Assembly: GCA_950295325.1 (NCBI GenBank)
Contig: OX485803.1
Coordinates: 13,020,001 to 13,084,000, forward strand
Direction of reading: 5' to 3'
Origin: Polytrichum commune
Lineage: Eukaryota > Streptophyta > Polytrichopsida > Polytrichales > Polytrichaceae
Length of the DNA stretch: 64,000 bases
In this document: positions 36,401-47,470 of the stretch, piece by piece
Position numbering within the stretch: the stretch's first letter is position 1
How the letters are laid out: each line of letters begins with the position of its first letter
The notes under the pieces: model-generated
Told to the model about the DNA's origin: nothing
Databases searched by the model: none
What the model saw: only the letters and a program-made list of their open reading frames with translations
Program-made: the position numbers and the translations under genes

Positions 36401-36904
36401 GCCCCCTCCCCACTTGACTTTAGCTAAGCCTGAAAGTTGGCTCTAAAAACATGGCCTCCACATGCCGAGCCTAGTTGGCAAATGATGTGGCATAGTTTAA
36501 AAGTGGAGGTTTTAAAGCCTCCAGCACCGACCCTCCCATTGGTACCTAGACTTGAGGCAAGAATATAGGACCTTTATAAGTGTCGCTTCCCACCCTTGTG
36601 ATTGGTTGCTTTTTAGTCTTAGCTATGAGGGCACGAGGAGCTGCATTAACAAAAATGAATGGTAAGATAGATGAGTAGTAAGGGATTTGGAGATGGGACA
36701 AAAACTATCCAGCATTCATTGCTTGGTAGATAAAACCATGAACATGTGTGAAAGCTACTTAACTAAAACCTACTCAAAAGTTTCCGGAGCAAGTTCTTGT
36801 AAATGCATTGGGATAGCTGGATGCCTCCCCTATAACCGAGGGAGTTTTACCCAATTTTTAGAGAAGACTTTGGTTATTTGGTAAAGTCAGGTGGGGAGGG
36901 GGCA
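36401..36904 (+). mobile_element. foldback/MITE with GCCCCCTCCCCAC ends, copy 1
   Basis: A 504-bp element. The left end GCCCCCTCCCCACTTGACTT and the right end AAGTCAGGTGGGGAGGGGGC are inverted copies with one mismatch. The interior includes TGGCAAATGATGTGGCATAG and AAGCAACC/GGTTGCTT blocks shared with an inverted copy at 50837-51331. No target duplication was recognised. Confidence 0.75.
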
Positions 36905-38220
36905 TGAGAGTTACTGCCTATAATTGGTGTCATTGTATTTGAATACTTCTTTAGACCACAAATTCACTACATAAAGAGCCTATTAGTAGATGCCCCGTTT
37001 AGTGGTCACATCACGATCCGCCCGTTCATATTAGTTCTAGTAATCCAACGGTGGTGATAAGGTGCGCTAATTATACCATATTCCAAGCAAATGAATTCCA
37101 CCGGAGGCAGTTGCAGTGTGTATGTTTGATAAAGTTTTTGCAAGTTTTTCACTTTGGACATGCAAAAACTTGCACCAAAAAAAAAAATGCAAGTCAATTC
37201 ACACATACAATTTAGAAGTTGACATGTACTGTGACTTGTGAAGAAAAGAAACACATGTCAATTGATACTCTAGAAATTGAAATGATACGTATTACTAGGC
37301 AACTTAAGTATTATAAACTGCAACTCAAGTATCTAGAAAACATAACTCACAACAGTAGGAGAACTTCCTACACTCACTTACATACTTAAGTTTAGTCTTG
37401 TTATTGTAATTTCCTTTGTAACCGGGAACATGCAAGACCGATGGATACATTACGCTCGACTGATAGTATTTTATTTTTGTTACAAATAAAGATTGTATTT
37501 TGATTACTCAAATTAGTAGTTTTTCTAAAATATTGTGTAACCCAAAATTGAGATGACATTTTAGAATAAAATGTATATGTCAATTGACCTTCATTTTTGT
37601 TTTTGAAAACATCACGTGACACTTTGGATCTGAAGTTGAACGTCAAATGAAATTAGTCAAACATACACACTAGGCAATTGTACCTCTAGCGAGTCTTTCT
37701 CTCAATGCATTGGAAGATTTAATGGGTTAATATTGTTTTTGATAGAAACCGACATATTTCTATCACCAAAGAGTGTTATGCCCCGGTAGTTTGGATCTCA
37801 TGAAATATACCTTAGAAATGCAACGACGGCATTTTCTCGGGATCTCAATCACAAAAGCTTGCCGTTTATGATAAGGCCTTCCAAGGAGGGCATTGTGAAT
37901 TGATCAAGGACAACCTTCCACTTTCCACATGCAATACCTAGAGGGTACCAAGGCAAATGCGATCGACCAACTAGAGCACGACACATGTTGACCACAACAA
38001 TGGAACATGCATACATGCAATCAATCATTTTGATGTTAATCTTTTTGTTACACCGACTCCGTTGGAGTTTTGCTCGTGGAAGATACCTCGGGATTGCAAT
38101 GACGGCATTTTTCTCGGGATCTCAATCACGAAGCCCTCCTTTATGATACGGCTTTCCCAAGGACGTCGTTGTGAATCTATCAACGACAACCTTTCACTTT
38201 TCACATGCAATACCTAAGGT

Positions 38221-38566
38221 AGGGGTGGCTATTTCCGTCCAAATTTCAGATGTGCCTAGTTGGGATGCTGAAACTTTTTTTTTTTTTATAAATTTTGAGC
38301 GTTCCGCAAAGCTGGTGCAAGAGCAACTATGAAAAAATAAAAAAATTCCGGCATGTCTATGATTTCCTACAAATTTTTAAAGAAAACCTTGTAGAGTGAC
38401 CAACACTCGCACATAGGGTACGTGGTATATCCACAGGGTGGATTTCTAAAACCGACCGCTGGCAGCCAATGAAATGCTGGCAGCGTTGTGAACGGTAAAA
38501 GCACCTAGATAGGTGCTTCTGACCCTAGGGGTCGACTTTAGGACCCGCACGGAAATTGCCACCCCT
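38221..38566. mobile_element. MITE with AGGGGTGGCNATTTCCGT ends
   Basis: Ends AGGGGTGGCTATTTCCGT and ACGGAAATTGCCACCCCT are inverted with one mismatch. It is flanked by ACCTAAG at the left (overlapping the end) and ACCTTAG at the right. It splits the TACCT...GCGATCG stretch of tandem unit 2, which unit 1 keeps intact near 37936. It is 346 bp and noncoding. Confidence 0.75.
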
Positions 38567-38624
38567 ACCTTAGCGGGTGTCAAGCCGAATGCGATCGCAT
38601 AACCGGAGTAAGTTGGCCACAACG

Positions 38625-38967
38625 CTCGGGGGGGGCAGTGTGTTAGAAAAATAAGGATATAGGTGCGAACAACCACTATTTTATAGGGGGGTATTACTTT
38701 CAATCCTCTTCTTTTTTTCACATGCTATCATTATGTAAATTTCTACTTTGGGTTAATAGAAAAATGGCTTGCATTACTTATAATTCCAAATTCCCTATTA
38801 TTCCATACCCTATAGTACTTTAAAGATGTCCAGTGCCATTTTTGATACCCTATATTACTCTTAAGTCCAATTATAAAATTTTGCCCCCATGTTTTTAAAA
38901 TACCCTATCGTTTGTTCGCATGTATATTGCTACTCCAACCAATGACTACCCCCCCCCCCCCCCCGAG
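38625..38967 (+). mobile_element. hAT-like MITE, copy A, 8-bp target duplication CCACAACG
   Basis: 343 bp flanked by CCACAACG at 38617-38624 and 38968-38975. The termini are CTCGGGGGGGGCAGTG and ACTACCCC...CCGAG with a long C run. The interior carries several ATACCCTAT motifs and is shared with copies at 40144-40477 and 49766-50105. The 8-bp duplication is typical of hAT elements. The paralogous empty site CCACAACA is at 37992-37999. Confidence 0.88.
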
Positions 38968-39135
38968 CCACAACGTTGGAATGAACATGAAAACCGATCA
39001 TGTTGAAGCCAATAATTGGTTACATCCACTCCCCCCTTGAGTTTGGCTCATGAAGTTCACCTCAAGATTGCAATGATAGGATGTTCCGGGGATCTCAATT
39101 ACAAAGCCCTCCTTTGTGATACGATCTTCCATTGT

Positions 39136-40135
39136 TGCTTCCACTCCCCCTTGGATTTGGTGTGAGATGTATTTTAGAGGTGAAACCCATGGTTTCCCCA
39201 CCACTTGCTTTGTGTTTTCAGGAGTATACCCTAAACTACCGGATAATAGTGAAAAGGTATCCAAATTGAATGAAGTGGTTGGCGGTTCAATTCATGACTG
39301 TGAAATCATCTCACTATTTGACGAAAAACTAGCTAGGTGGTCAAGCGTCTCCTGTGCTCCCAAAAACATTTTTAAAATTAGAATTTATGCCTATTTGTGT
39401 CAAGCAAAGACTAAGATGGTAAGAAGTTGATGTATTTATTATCACCTCATAACTTAGTCCAATGAAATTGTGCACGAGAGGGAATAAAAAAAAACTTATT
39501 GTGCAATAGAGACGCCATGTTGGAGATTCCATCCACCTCATTTCCCATAGTGATGCAAGGAATTGTAGTCTTAGGTGGTTTCTTATCGGAGTTGATTTGG
39601 TGTGAGTCCTTTGGGAATGAGTCACACAAACACTTTAAGGACGTGGGGTCTCAATATACGGTCATTATTTTAAACGAGTTATATGGGCTTCACCAAGTTC
39701 ATATATCAGATATTATATATTCATGTGTTTGAAATATTATTATGTGCGTTGTCTTATGTCAAGGAAAAGAATAAAAAAATAAAAAAAATCTACTCATACT
39801 AGACATGGATGATCAAAATACAACATATGTATTTGCATCCAAGGGCACTTAGGCTCCATATTTGAGCTTAAAGCTTCAAGAACATCAAAGTGTTTGACTT
39901 GTTTTGATTAAGTACTTGAGGAATATGTTGATTTTAGATAGGGTTTCTTTTGACATGATTAGCTAAATATGTATTTAGCTCAAATACATTAATTTTTGCT
40001 TGGAGAGGTCCAATATGAGGTACTTAGACGCTTAGGGGTAAAGTTAAATGAGCCACCCTTAAGCAAAAATTGAAAGGGAGTTAAGAACATTGATTGTTTG
40101 TCTCTTTATGTTTGTGGCAACTTTGCAGTGGGTGC
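39136..40135. other. intergenic DNA, no gene recognised
   Basis: AT-rich stretch. Short open frames at 39116-39430 and 39341-39625 overlap on opposite strands without known motifs. Confidence 0.5.
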
Positions 40136-40143
40136 AAATGGAC

Positions 40144-40477
40144 CCCGGGGAGGGTAGTCATTGGTTGGAGTAGCAATATAAGTGCGAACAAATGATAGGG
40201 TATTTTAAAAACATGGGGGCAAAAAATTATAAATGGACTTAAGAGTAATATAGGGTATCAAAAATGACACTGGACATCTTTAAAGTACTATAGGGTATGG
40301 AATAATAGGTAATTTGGAATTATAAGTAATGCAAGCCATTTTTCTATTAACCCAAAGTAGAAAATTACATAATGATAGCATGTGAAAAAAAGAAAAGAAT
40401 TGAAAGTAATACCCCCCTATAAAATAGTGGTTGTTCGCACCTATATCCTTAACTTTTTAACACACTGCCCCCCCGTG
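40144..40477 (-). mobile_element. hAT-like MITE, copy B, 8-bp target duplication AAATGGAC
   Basis: 334 bp, inverted relative to copy A. AAATGGAC occurs at 40136-40143 and 40478-40485. The ends are CCCGGGGAGGGTAGTCATTG and AACACACTGCCCCCCC. Interior identity with copies A and C is high. Confidence 0.88.
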
Positions 40478-40485
40478 AAATGGAC

Positions 40486-41919
40486 TCATTTTGTTGAGAA
40501 ATGTGAATTAACATATCCAGTTCCCGCAAATACTTGCGGGTACGGTGATGGGTGGGAACCATCACCGCAAGCTTTTGTTATGTGAATATGGCAACGGGAA
40601 TGCTTGTCTTTATATAGTTAGACTTTTTCTCAATGTATAGTAACATGCTTGGTAGTTAAGTCCATCACCCCCATCACATTATTTGGCACCCCTACTTTTG
40701 ACCCATGTGAAGTGGTATCTAGCGTCCTTCAACAATTATTTCACCTTTATTTATGTGAGTAGCTTCCTTGCTATTTTTGGTGGCTCCATGGTCATGGCTT
40801 TAGATGAATTCATGACTATATCAATGCACGGCAAAGAACTTTGAATTGAGGACTTGTTTACATAAAAGCCTGTAGGCCATGGGCCTTGAGAATCCTTGAA
40901 TTCTCATTGATTGGGAGTGTCACATGCCCCTGCTTTAGGCTTACATGAGGGTAGTTTTGGACCACAATCCATAACATCTTCAATGGATGAAAAATCCACA
41001 TGGAATCCCACACAGCAAGTATGGCTACTTTTGGCCGAGATAATAGGGATTGTTTTGGGATGGCTTTAGACGCATGACGGTATTTGTGCTCATGAATTTG
41101 GGTTATCACTAAGGGCTTGTGCCTTGCTAATGTCCATGGACTTCTCTATGATCTTATCCAAAAAGCAGTGTACAAAGGTCATTTAAGAGCCAGGGGCGAA
41201 TGCCTTTGGTGTAAACATGCCCTAAGTAAGCCACTGCAAAGTGGTGGCTGGTTGGTTGGAAAAGTTAATGCCAGTCCATGATTCTTCTATTTATATGCTT
41301 ATAAGCTTATTTGGACAATGTGGTTGCCATATCATAGCCTTGTCAACCTCCTTTCCATTTAGGTACCACCATTTTTGTTAAAATCACAATCCTTAAATGT
41401 ATGTTACCACCTCACTCTTTATTATACAATAAATTGTCTTATTAATGTGGGCCACATTGTTTATCTAGAACCCACATTAATCTAATATTCAAATCAAATC
41501 TTTAATCAAAATTAGTGTGGGTCACATGTTTTTGGTAGGACATTGATGTGGGTGGTTATTATGCTACTTCAATGTTACTTTCAGCTATTTTTGCCATAAG
41601 GTGTTGGTCATAAGGAAGTCTTTTGAGAGACTTGCCTCTCAAAAGTTGATGATGCTTGTAGAAAATCATGTATATATGTTGTACATTGAATGCTCATGTC
41701 CTTTTAAGGTTAAGTTCATACATGTACGTCTCAGTTAAAAAAAATGCAATTTATAAATGAGTTGATTTTGGGTGGAGTTATTTTTGAGATTCTCAACTGA
41801 AAATGTAACAAGTAAGTTGATGGTTGAGAAATTAATGAGAAAACTTGGACACAAGAGGTTTCAATGAAGAATTCAAATGGAATTTTGTACGTGAGTGTTG
41901 GGGGTAGATATATATCCAA
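40486..41919. other. AT-rich intergenic DNA, no gene seen
   Basis: No supported coding region, RNA gene or clear repeat end was found here. Confidence 0.5.
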
Positions 41920-41925
41920 CATGTA

Positions 41926-42262
41926 TCCCGAGAGTGGGGGGATCTTTCCCGGGGCTCCCTAAATACCCCCGACGAGCGTTGCAGCTTTCAGGCTCGGAGG
42001 CCAGGTTCGGTGGGGTTCATTTTTCTGGCCCTCCCCGTTTTGGCCCCTTGGGGAATTTTTTTGGTTTTTTTTTGCTAAATTTGGGTCCTGCGGCCCCAAA
42101 TTACTCTAGGAAGCCCCCTATGAGATTAAGTAAGGCCCCACCCAATTAAAAAAATAGGGGGCAAGTTTTACCCCAACCCTGCCACCCCCTCCCGAACCTA
42201 GCCTCCGAGCCACGCTCGATGGGGGTTTTTAGGCAGATCCGATCTTTCCCCTGTATCCTAAT
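41926..42262. repeat. GC-rich foldback island
   Basis: Inverted motifs CGACGAGCGT...GGCTCGGAGGCCAGGTTCGG at the left, and CCGAACCTAGCCTCCGAGCC followed by ACGCTCGATGGGGG at the right. GATCTTTCCC appears near both ends. It is sharply more GC-rich than its AT-rich surroundings. The open frame across it is proline/glycine-rich and not convincing. Candidate foldback transposon. Confidence 0.55.
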
Positions 42263-42732
42263 GATTTCATAATGGTACTGGCATTAAATCGACTTATGAT
42301 CTAAGTGATTAGTGATCACTTGATAGTAGACTTAGACATTGTCATTATGTTGGCTATATGAAATATAGCTTGGATACCTCTTGGATACAAATACCTACGA
42401 ACTTCATCGGAACGATGAAAAAGTCTTTTTATAGCTTTAGAAGTGGACATTCAACTTCTTACAATATACACATGAAGAGGTAAGTTTTCAAACTCACACA
42501 ACTACCATTTACTTATCCTATGGCATTTATTTCATTGACTTTGTTTATGTGTGCACATACCTTGGACTTATTTCTCCCACACTTAAATGCATGCATTTTT
42601 TTTTCTTCTTCCACACACATGCTTCGATCTAGAAATCAAAGAGGAGTGCACCCTAGCTCAGGAGACTCTATATCTTACAATCAAACTTCAAAGAAGTATT
42701 GTGAACATTACAGCACATCTGATATTCACTTA

Positions 42733-43889
42733 GGGCCGGTTTACACTACAGTGGAGAAGTCCACCGGTCATGAAAAAAAGGGCGTTTCTCAATTGTGATT
42801 GGTCGAAAATGCAACTCTTGACCGGTGGGTGTTTACACTAGGTGAAGAAAACAATGGTGGTGAACTTTTCTCATGGATGATAAAATGACATGGCCGCCTA
42901 CATGGCGGCACTTTTTGGAGTTGGGCTTCTCTGGAGGACAAGAAACTCTTCCTCCGGAGAAGCCCAACTCAATAAAAATTTAATTTTCAAAAACACTCTA
43001 TTGGAATTCTACACTCTATTGGAATACAAAGTCTTAATTTTGTATCTTTCTTGCTCAACATGGGTCCAAGCAAATGACATAAATAAATAAAAGTAGGCTT
43101 ACTCACCCGTACATGATCTTTGAACATTTTTGCATTATATGATCCAAGAAGAAATTGTGACACATATCCACTTGGCCGGTCAAATTTCCACACCACCCTC
43201 TCCTTGCTCCCAAACAAAAAATATGCCATCATCATAATTGAAGCATTATGGTGATACATGATGGTTTTTTGTATCGCCATAGTTGAAACTATAAAATACT
43301 TCAAAACCATAAAGATCATAAGAGAGCACAAAATGTCTCTTCTTCGCTTATCCATGATTGAAGATCAAAGATAAGAAGAGAGAAATTGATGAGGATGATT
43401 AAGAGGAGAGCATGTCTTAAATAATACCAAAGAGTAGTGCTTTGTCCAATGTGTATGGGTCTTCCCCTCTTCATTTTTAAACACCCAAGGAGACATTTAT
43501 TTCCTACATGGGCCAAACTTGACAATTGGCAATTTGACAATTTTCATTATCTTTTGAATAAAATTGAACATTATATTACACAATTCTTATGGACACAATT
43601 CTTGTTGAAATCTTTTGATACAATGTGAATGTAGAGAATTATGGTTTTTTATCACAAAAAATCTTCACCATTAGGTGAACTTCTCTTCACCGGTGGACTT
43701 CTCCGGTGGACTTGTCCGCTAAACTTCTCCTCTAGGTGTTTAGACTTCAACTGGTCAAGACTCCTTAAGAAATATTTTATTGCCTTTAATTCTTCTCCGG
43801 CACATCCACCATTTGCCTCATATAACCATGTCTTGGCCAAGCATTCTTGACCGACCGGAGGCCTTCTCCACCGTAGTGTAAACCGGCCC
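42733..43889 (-). mobile_element. PIF/Harbinger element with transposase remnant
   Basis: 1,157 bp flanked by TTA (42730-42732 and 43890-43892). The 27-bp terminal repeats begin GGGCCGGTTTACACTAC and differ at one position. ACCGGTGGACTTCTCC-like motifs are repeated inside the ends. The minus strand at 43355-42987 encodes 122 aa with GYVSQFLLGSYNAKMFKDHV followed by VSKPTFIYLCHLLGPMLSKK, the characteristic N-terminal part of Harbinger/ALP1-type nucleases. The catalytic DDE region is absent, so the copy is an internally deleted, nonautonomous derivative. Confidence 0.85.
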
Positions 43890-44504
43890 TTAGTATAAAT
43901 ATTTTGTAACTCTTACGTAACTTAAAAAAGTAAATGACACTAAATACAACAAGAAAACGGTAGAACCGTGAGGCTTTGTTCTTTATTATGAAAGACTACA
44001 ATTGTAGTTGTCCACTTTGCTCATGCCAATTCATGGCTATTCACTATACCTAACCTTTCTTGGATTTTGTGCACCTTCTTCTCAAATACGGGTCAAGGAT
44101 TGAAGCTACTCATTTCTCACCCGAAATTTTAAAATAAATAATCAAGAACTACCGAAATAACTATAGTTAACTAGATTTCTTTCAATGCACTTTAGGGAGC
44201 ACTTATATATAAACTATAGTTAACATCCACATTAAATAAAGTGGACCAAAAATAACAAGAACAAGTAACGTTCAAGTGTGAACACAAAGTGGTTAGGAAA
44301 TTTGCTCTTGAAACGAAGAAGTTGATGCATAGTCTCTGTCCTACAGACAAAGCCAATAAATAGTGTAGTTATTTGGCTTGAAGTGGGTGACACCCATAAA
44401 ACGGTGATTGAATTAGGCCACTCACCGTCTCAAGTCTCAATCAGTGGGTGAAACATCTTATCAAATTAAGTCGATTCTCCATTCCAACCGATGTCACCAA
44501 AACT

Positions 44505-44720
44505 TAAGATAGATGGGCCTTAAATGGTTATCTTTTTTGACTAACCTACTTCTCCTATGATATGGAAACCCGTGACTAGTACGAGATGGTTGGCAAATCC
44601 AAAACTAGGTTTGTAGTTGCTTTCCTTGAAAATTGTTGAGAGTTCGTATCAATTTCTTATTCATGATCAAGGTGAAAAGTTTTGTGCTCATGGAGTAGTC
44701 ATATAGGTTCCAACAACTGC
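44505..44720 (-). mobile_element. partial copy of the CNX2-intron MITE family
   Basis: Shares AGATAGATGGGCCTTAAATG, CCTACTTCTCCTATGATATG and TCTTATTCATGATCAAGGTG-like blocks with the elements at 55801-56178 and 57506-58105. One end is missing. Confidence 0.55.
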
Positions 44721-44778
44721 GTTGACCATTAATCTCATTGTCTTTCTTGTGATGTCAGCTGACTATTAGCATGTCTAT

Positions 44779-44925
44779 ACTTACTAGGGTGGGTGACCAA
44801 CGAACAACTCCTAACATGAGGGACCACTTTTAGAGTTGGTTTGGCTAGCGAGTGAGAGCTATTGGATGTAACCATTGCTAGTAAGAACCGTTCACTGGTG
44901 GCCCACACCAGTAAGTGTGGGTGGG
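44779..44925 (-). mobile_element. relative of the 30411-30562 foldback, one arm eroded
   Basis: The right arm GAACCGTTCACTGGTGGCCC then CACACCAGTAAGTGTGGGTG matches the 30411 element. The interior shares ACCACTTTTAGAGTTGGTTT in inverted orientation. The left arm keeps only TTACTAGGGTGGGTGACCA. Confidence 0.65.
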
Positions 44926-45123
44926 CTATATGTGAATTCAAGTTTAAAGGTAGTCTAATGTAGTTGTGTTGTAGCAGTCTAATGTCTTTTTGTGGTTATG
45001 GATGATCCATACATGAATGAGGGCATTTGGTCAAAATTGGTCTAGATCCCAATGTTTTGACCACCAGCTCACCAACCTACTAAAATCAAGTGTATACACT
45101 AGACACCTCACACTCATTAATGC

Positions 45124-45600
45124 CGGTAACTGACATGGCAACCACCAAGACAACACCATCCCACCATGGATACTAAGCTGCACATGCAACACTACACGAT
45201 GTGGATGCCTCGCAAAACTAAGACTGGATATCGTTTACGTACAAGGCGTTGCATATGAACAAAAAGGTCCACTTACACCTACACTGGACGTAACCATCCA
45301 AATCATTGAATTCACCTTTGCGCGTGATAAACTCCTTGACCAAGCCATGCAAACAAAAGAAGCCAAATACAACCCGTTAGTAGATGCAAGAAGAGCAAAA
45401 GGCTGGAACATTAGACCCTTCATAGTTATCATAATAGGAGTAAGGGGAGCCATTCACACAAGAAGCATAGAACTCCTTGAATACCTACATATCCCCACAT
45501 CACTAATATAAGAATAAACAATGAAAACCATCCACCAAATAGCCATCAAATTTCTCACATACCTAGTACTTAATAAGAGAAAATTGAACAATAAACAAGA
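45124..45600 (+). mobile_element. C-terminal fragment of a retroelement with restriction-enzyme-like endonuclease features
   Basis: The plus-strand reading shows a Cys-rich knuckle (LSCTCNTTRCGC), then LRLDIVYVQGV, TIQIIEFTFARD, KEAKYNPLVDARRAKGW and RPFIVIIIGVRGAIHT. The order D, IIEFT, K..KY, GW and a hydrophobic strand fits the endonuclease tails of some non-LTR elements, and this pattern is one I associate with algal and non-seed-plant genomes. Only the tail is present; it is a decayed fossil with a couple of breaks. Class assignment is tentative. Confidence 0.5.
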
Positions 45601-45834
45601 CTCGGTGCTCCCCCCACATAGTAAATGGATATCAAAATAATGTATCTATATACACACACATACACACACAAACAAGAACCCACCCACCGCAAGGTAGGCA
45701 GTAAACCCCACCCTGCATCACATGAATTTTTGAGCAAGGTAAGACCAACGGGCTCAAATTCACATCGGATTGCCTGACATTGATTTTTTCTTTTCTTTTC
45801 TTTCCCAATGTTTCGAAGTCCAACCGATTCCATG

Positions 45835-46215
45835 TTGATTTCTTTCAGATTTTTGCCATCAGTTTTAGATATATTTCAACCATTGACTTACCTTTAGTAT
45901 TGAACTTGAAGTGATTAATTCTCATCACCTTCAACTCAACTGGCCTATCCATAACTAGCAGTCAGATCTCCCCGTTCTTAATTACCAATTCATGCTAAGC
46001 AAAGAGCTCAAACCAGTCATCGGGGACATTTTTGAGATCCCAGTGATTCTAAATCCGACCGGTTACATGTTGACATCCTCCGGTTTTCCTTTATTAAATT
46101 GAGGTATATTCTATAGAATCCTCTAAAATGATCGGTAATTTTCCTACAGTCTCCAACTTCAACCGGTTCATTTGTAACTAACTGCCGGTTCTCCCCGATC
46201 ATAGGCTCAAACGTC
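45835..46215 (-). repeat. dispersed ACCGGTTGAAG-family repeat, minus copies
   Basis: Two adjacent partial units carry CCGGTTACATGTTGACATCC, AATGATCGGTAATTTTCC and CTTCAACCGGTTCATTTGTA, the reverse of motifs at 22885-23216. Confidence 0.6.
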
Positions 46216-46381
46216 ATAAAGTTGAGTGATGACAAGTAGTTGAAATTATTCCATTCAAGTTATTGTGTTATGTTATTGGATCTTAGAATAACATCTTAAG
46301 TGTGTCCACAACTAGGCAACTCACACTTCAAAAGTAAGTGCTTATCATGATTTGCTAATTGAAGGCCACTTACCACTACAC

Positions 46382-46831
46382 GCCCCGGGCTAGATCGCAT
46401 CTTCATTCGGTTGGGCCCTGCCCCTCCCACGCCTCCTTCATTGTCCGGTGTTCCTGCCTACACCTGCGTGGGAAGTCTTCCTCGTTGGGAACCAACGTGA
46501 TAATACCCGGTCACTTAAGCCATTAAGCTCCATTGGCATGTGAAGGAACTCCATCAATTAACTCGAGAATAATGAAAGTGATGCCAACTTGAAGATTTGT
46601 AATTCTCTTAAGCCATTAAGCTCCATTGGCATGTGAAGGAACTCCATCAATTAACTCGAGAATAATGAAAGTGATGTCAACTTGAATATTTGTAATTCTA
46701 ACCGGGTATTGTCACATTGGTTCCCAACGAGGAGGACTTCCTACGCAGGTGTAGGCAGGGACATTGGACAATGAAGGAGGCGTGGGAGGGACGGGGCCCA
46801 ACCGAGTGAAGATGCGATCTAGCCCAGGGCT
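46382..46831. mobile_element. foldback transposon with 8-bp target duplication CACTACAC
   Basis: 450 bp flanked by CACTACAC at 46374-46381 and 46832-46839. The arms of about 125 bp are inverted copies (GCCCCGGGCTAGATCGCATC at the left and GATGCGATCTAGCCCAGGGC at the right; TGCCTACACCTGCGTGGGAA against TTCCTACGCAGGTGTAGGCA). The core holds two tandem copies of a stretch of about 100 bp starting TTAAGCCATTAAGCTCCATT. The 8-bp duplication points to hAT-like transposition. It sits 2 bp inside the end of the next MITE. Confidence 0.85.
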
Positions 46832-46837
46832 CACTAC

Positions 46838-47054
46838 ACCGATTATCCCAATTAATGCGTGCTATTATTTGGAGTTACATAGTGCAATAACGTCATACTC
46901 AGGAGTTTAGTTTTTCACTAACAAATGTTCAATAGGTTGTTTGGACATTACAAAACATAAATGACTTTGCTTGGCAAAACAATACATTCCCATTAACTTG
47001 TTCAACCGCTGCGAAAACTCCACATAGTAACACACACTAATTGGGATAATCGGT
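46838..47054. mobile_element. MITE with ACCGATTATCCCAATTA ends, copy 2
   Basis: 217 bp. ACCGATTATCCCAATTAATG at the left and ACTAATTGGGATAATCGGT at the right are inverted. The interior shares ATTATTTGGAGTTACA and GTTCAATAGGTTGTTTGGAC with copies at 30815 and 62925. Confidence 0.75.
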
Positions 47055-47470
47055 ATAATGATTATAAGGAAACACCATAGTACCTCTACCATTTTGTCTA
47101 TTTATAGGCGAGTAAGAATCATAGTTTGTATTTGTAGACTCAAAATCCCGGAGCTAGAGGGAATACTTTTTCCTCCGATATTAAATTTTGAGATTTTAAC
47201 AAACACAATCTCCTAAAACTCGGTTGTTGTGAAAGTGGTTTAATTAGTGCCGAAGTGGTGAAGGTACTAGGGGTAATAAAGGCCCAAGCCACTAGGAAGG
47301 TAACCATTTAAGACCCGGTCTACGTTACCGGCCGATGCACCTGCAAACATGATGATGATGTTCTCGACATCATGTTCAGAACCTCACCCACGAGATCGAT
47401 TTTCGAATCCCCTCAAACCATTCTTTAATGAGTTCGTGTCCTCTTAGCATCTCTCCCCACTATCTATCTA

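Larger units (their letters stand above)
37780..39135. repeat. three tandem units of about 285 bp, two transposon insertions in unit 2
   Basis: Landmark GGGATCTCAAT(C/T)AC recurs at about 37840, 38118 and 39092. The units share GCAATGA(C)GGCAT, TATGATA(C/A)GGC, TTCACATGCAATACCT and AATGCGATCG. Unit 2 is split by elements at 38221-38566 and 38625-38967. Unit 1 keeps both sites unoccupied. Unit 3 is partial. Confidence 0.8.

Noticed and set aside
41895-42149. 84-aa Gly/Pro-rich frame
   Set aside because: Falls inside the GC-rich foldback island and has no homology I recognise.
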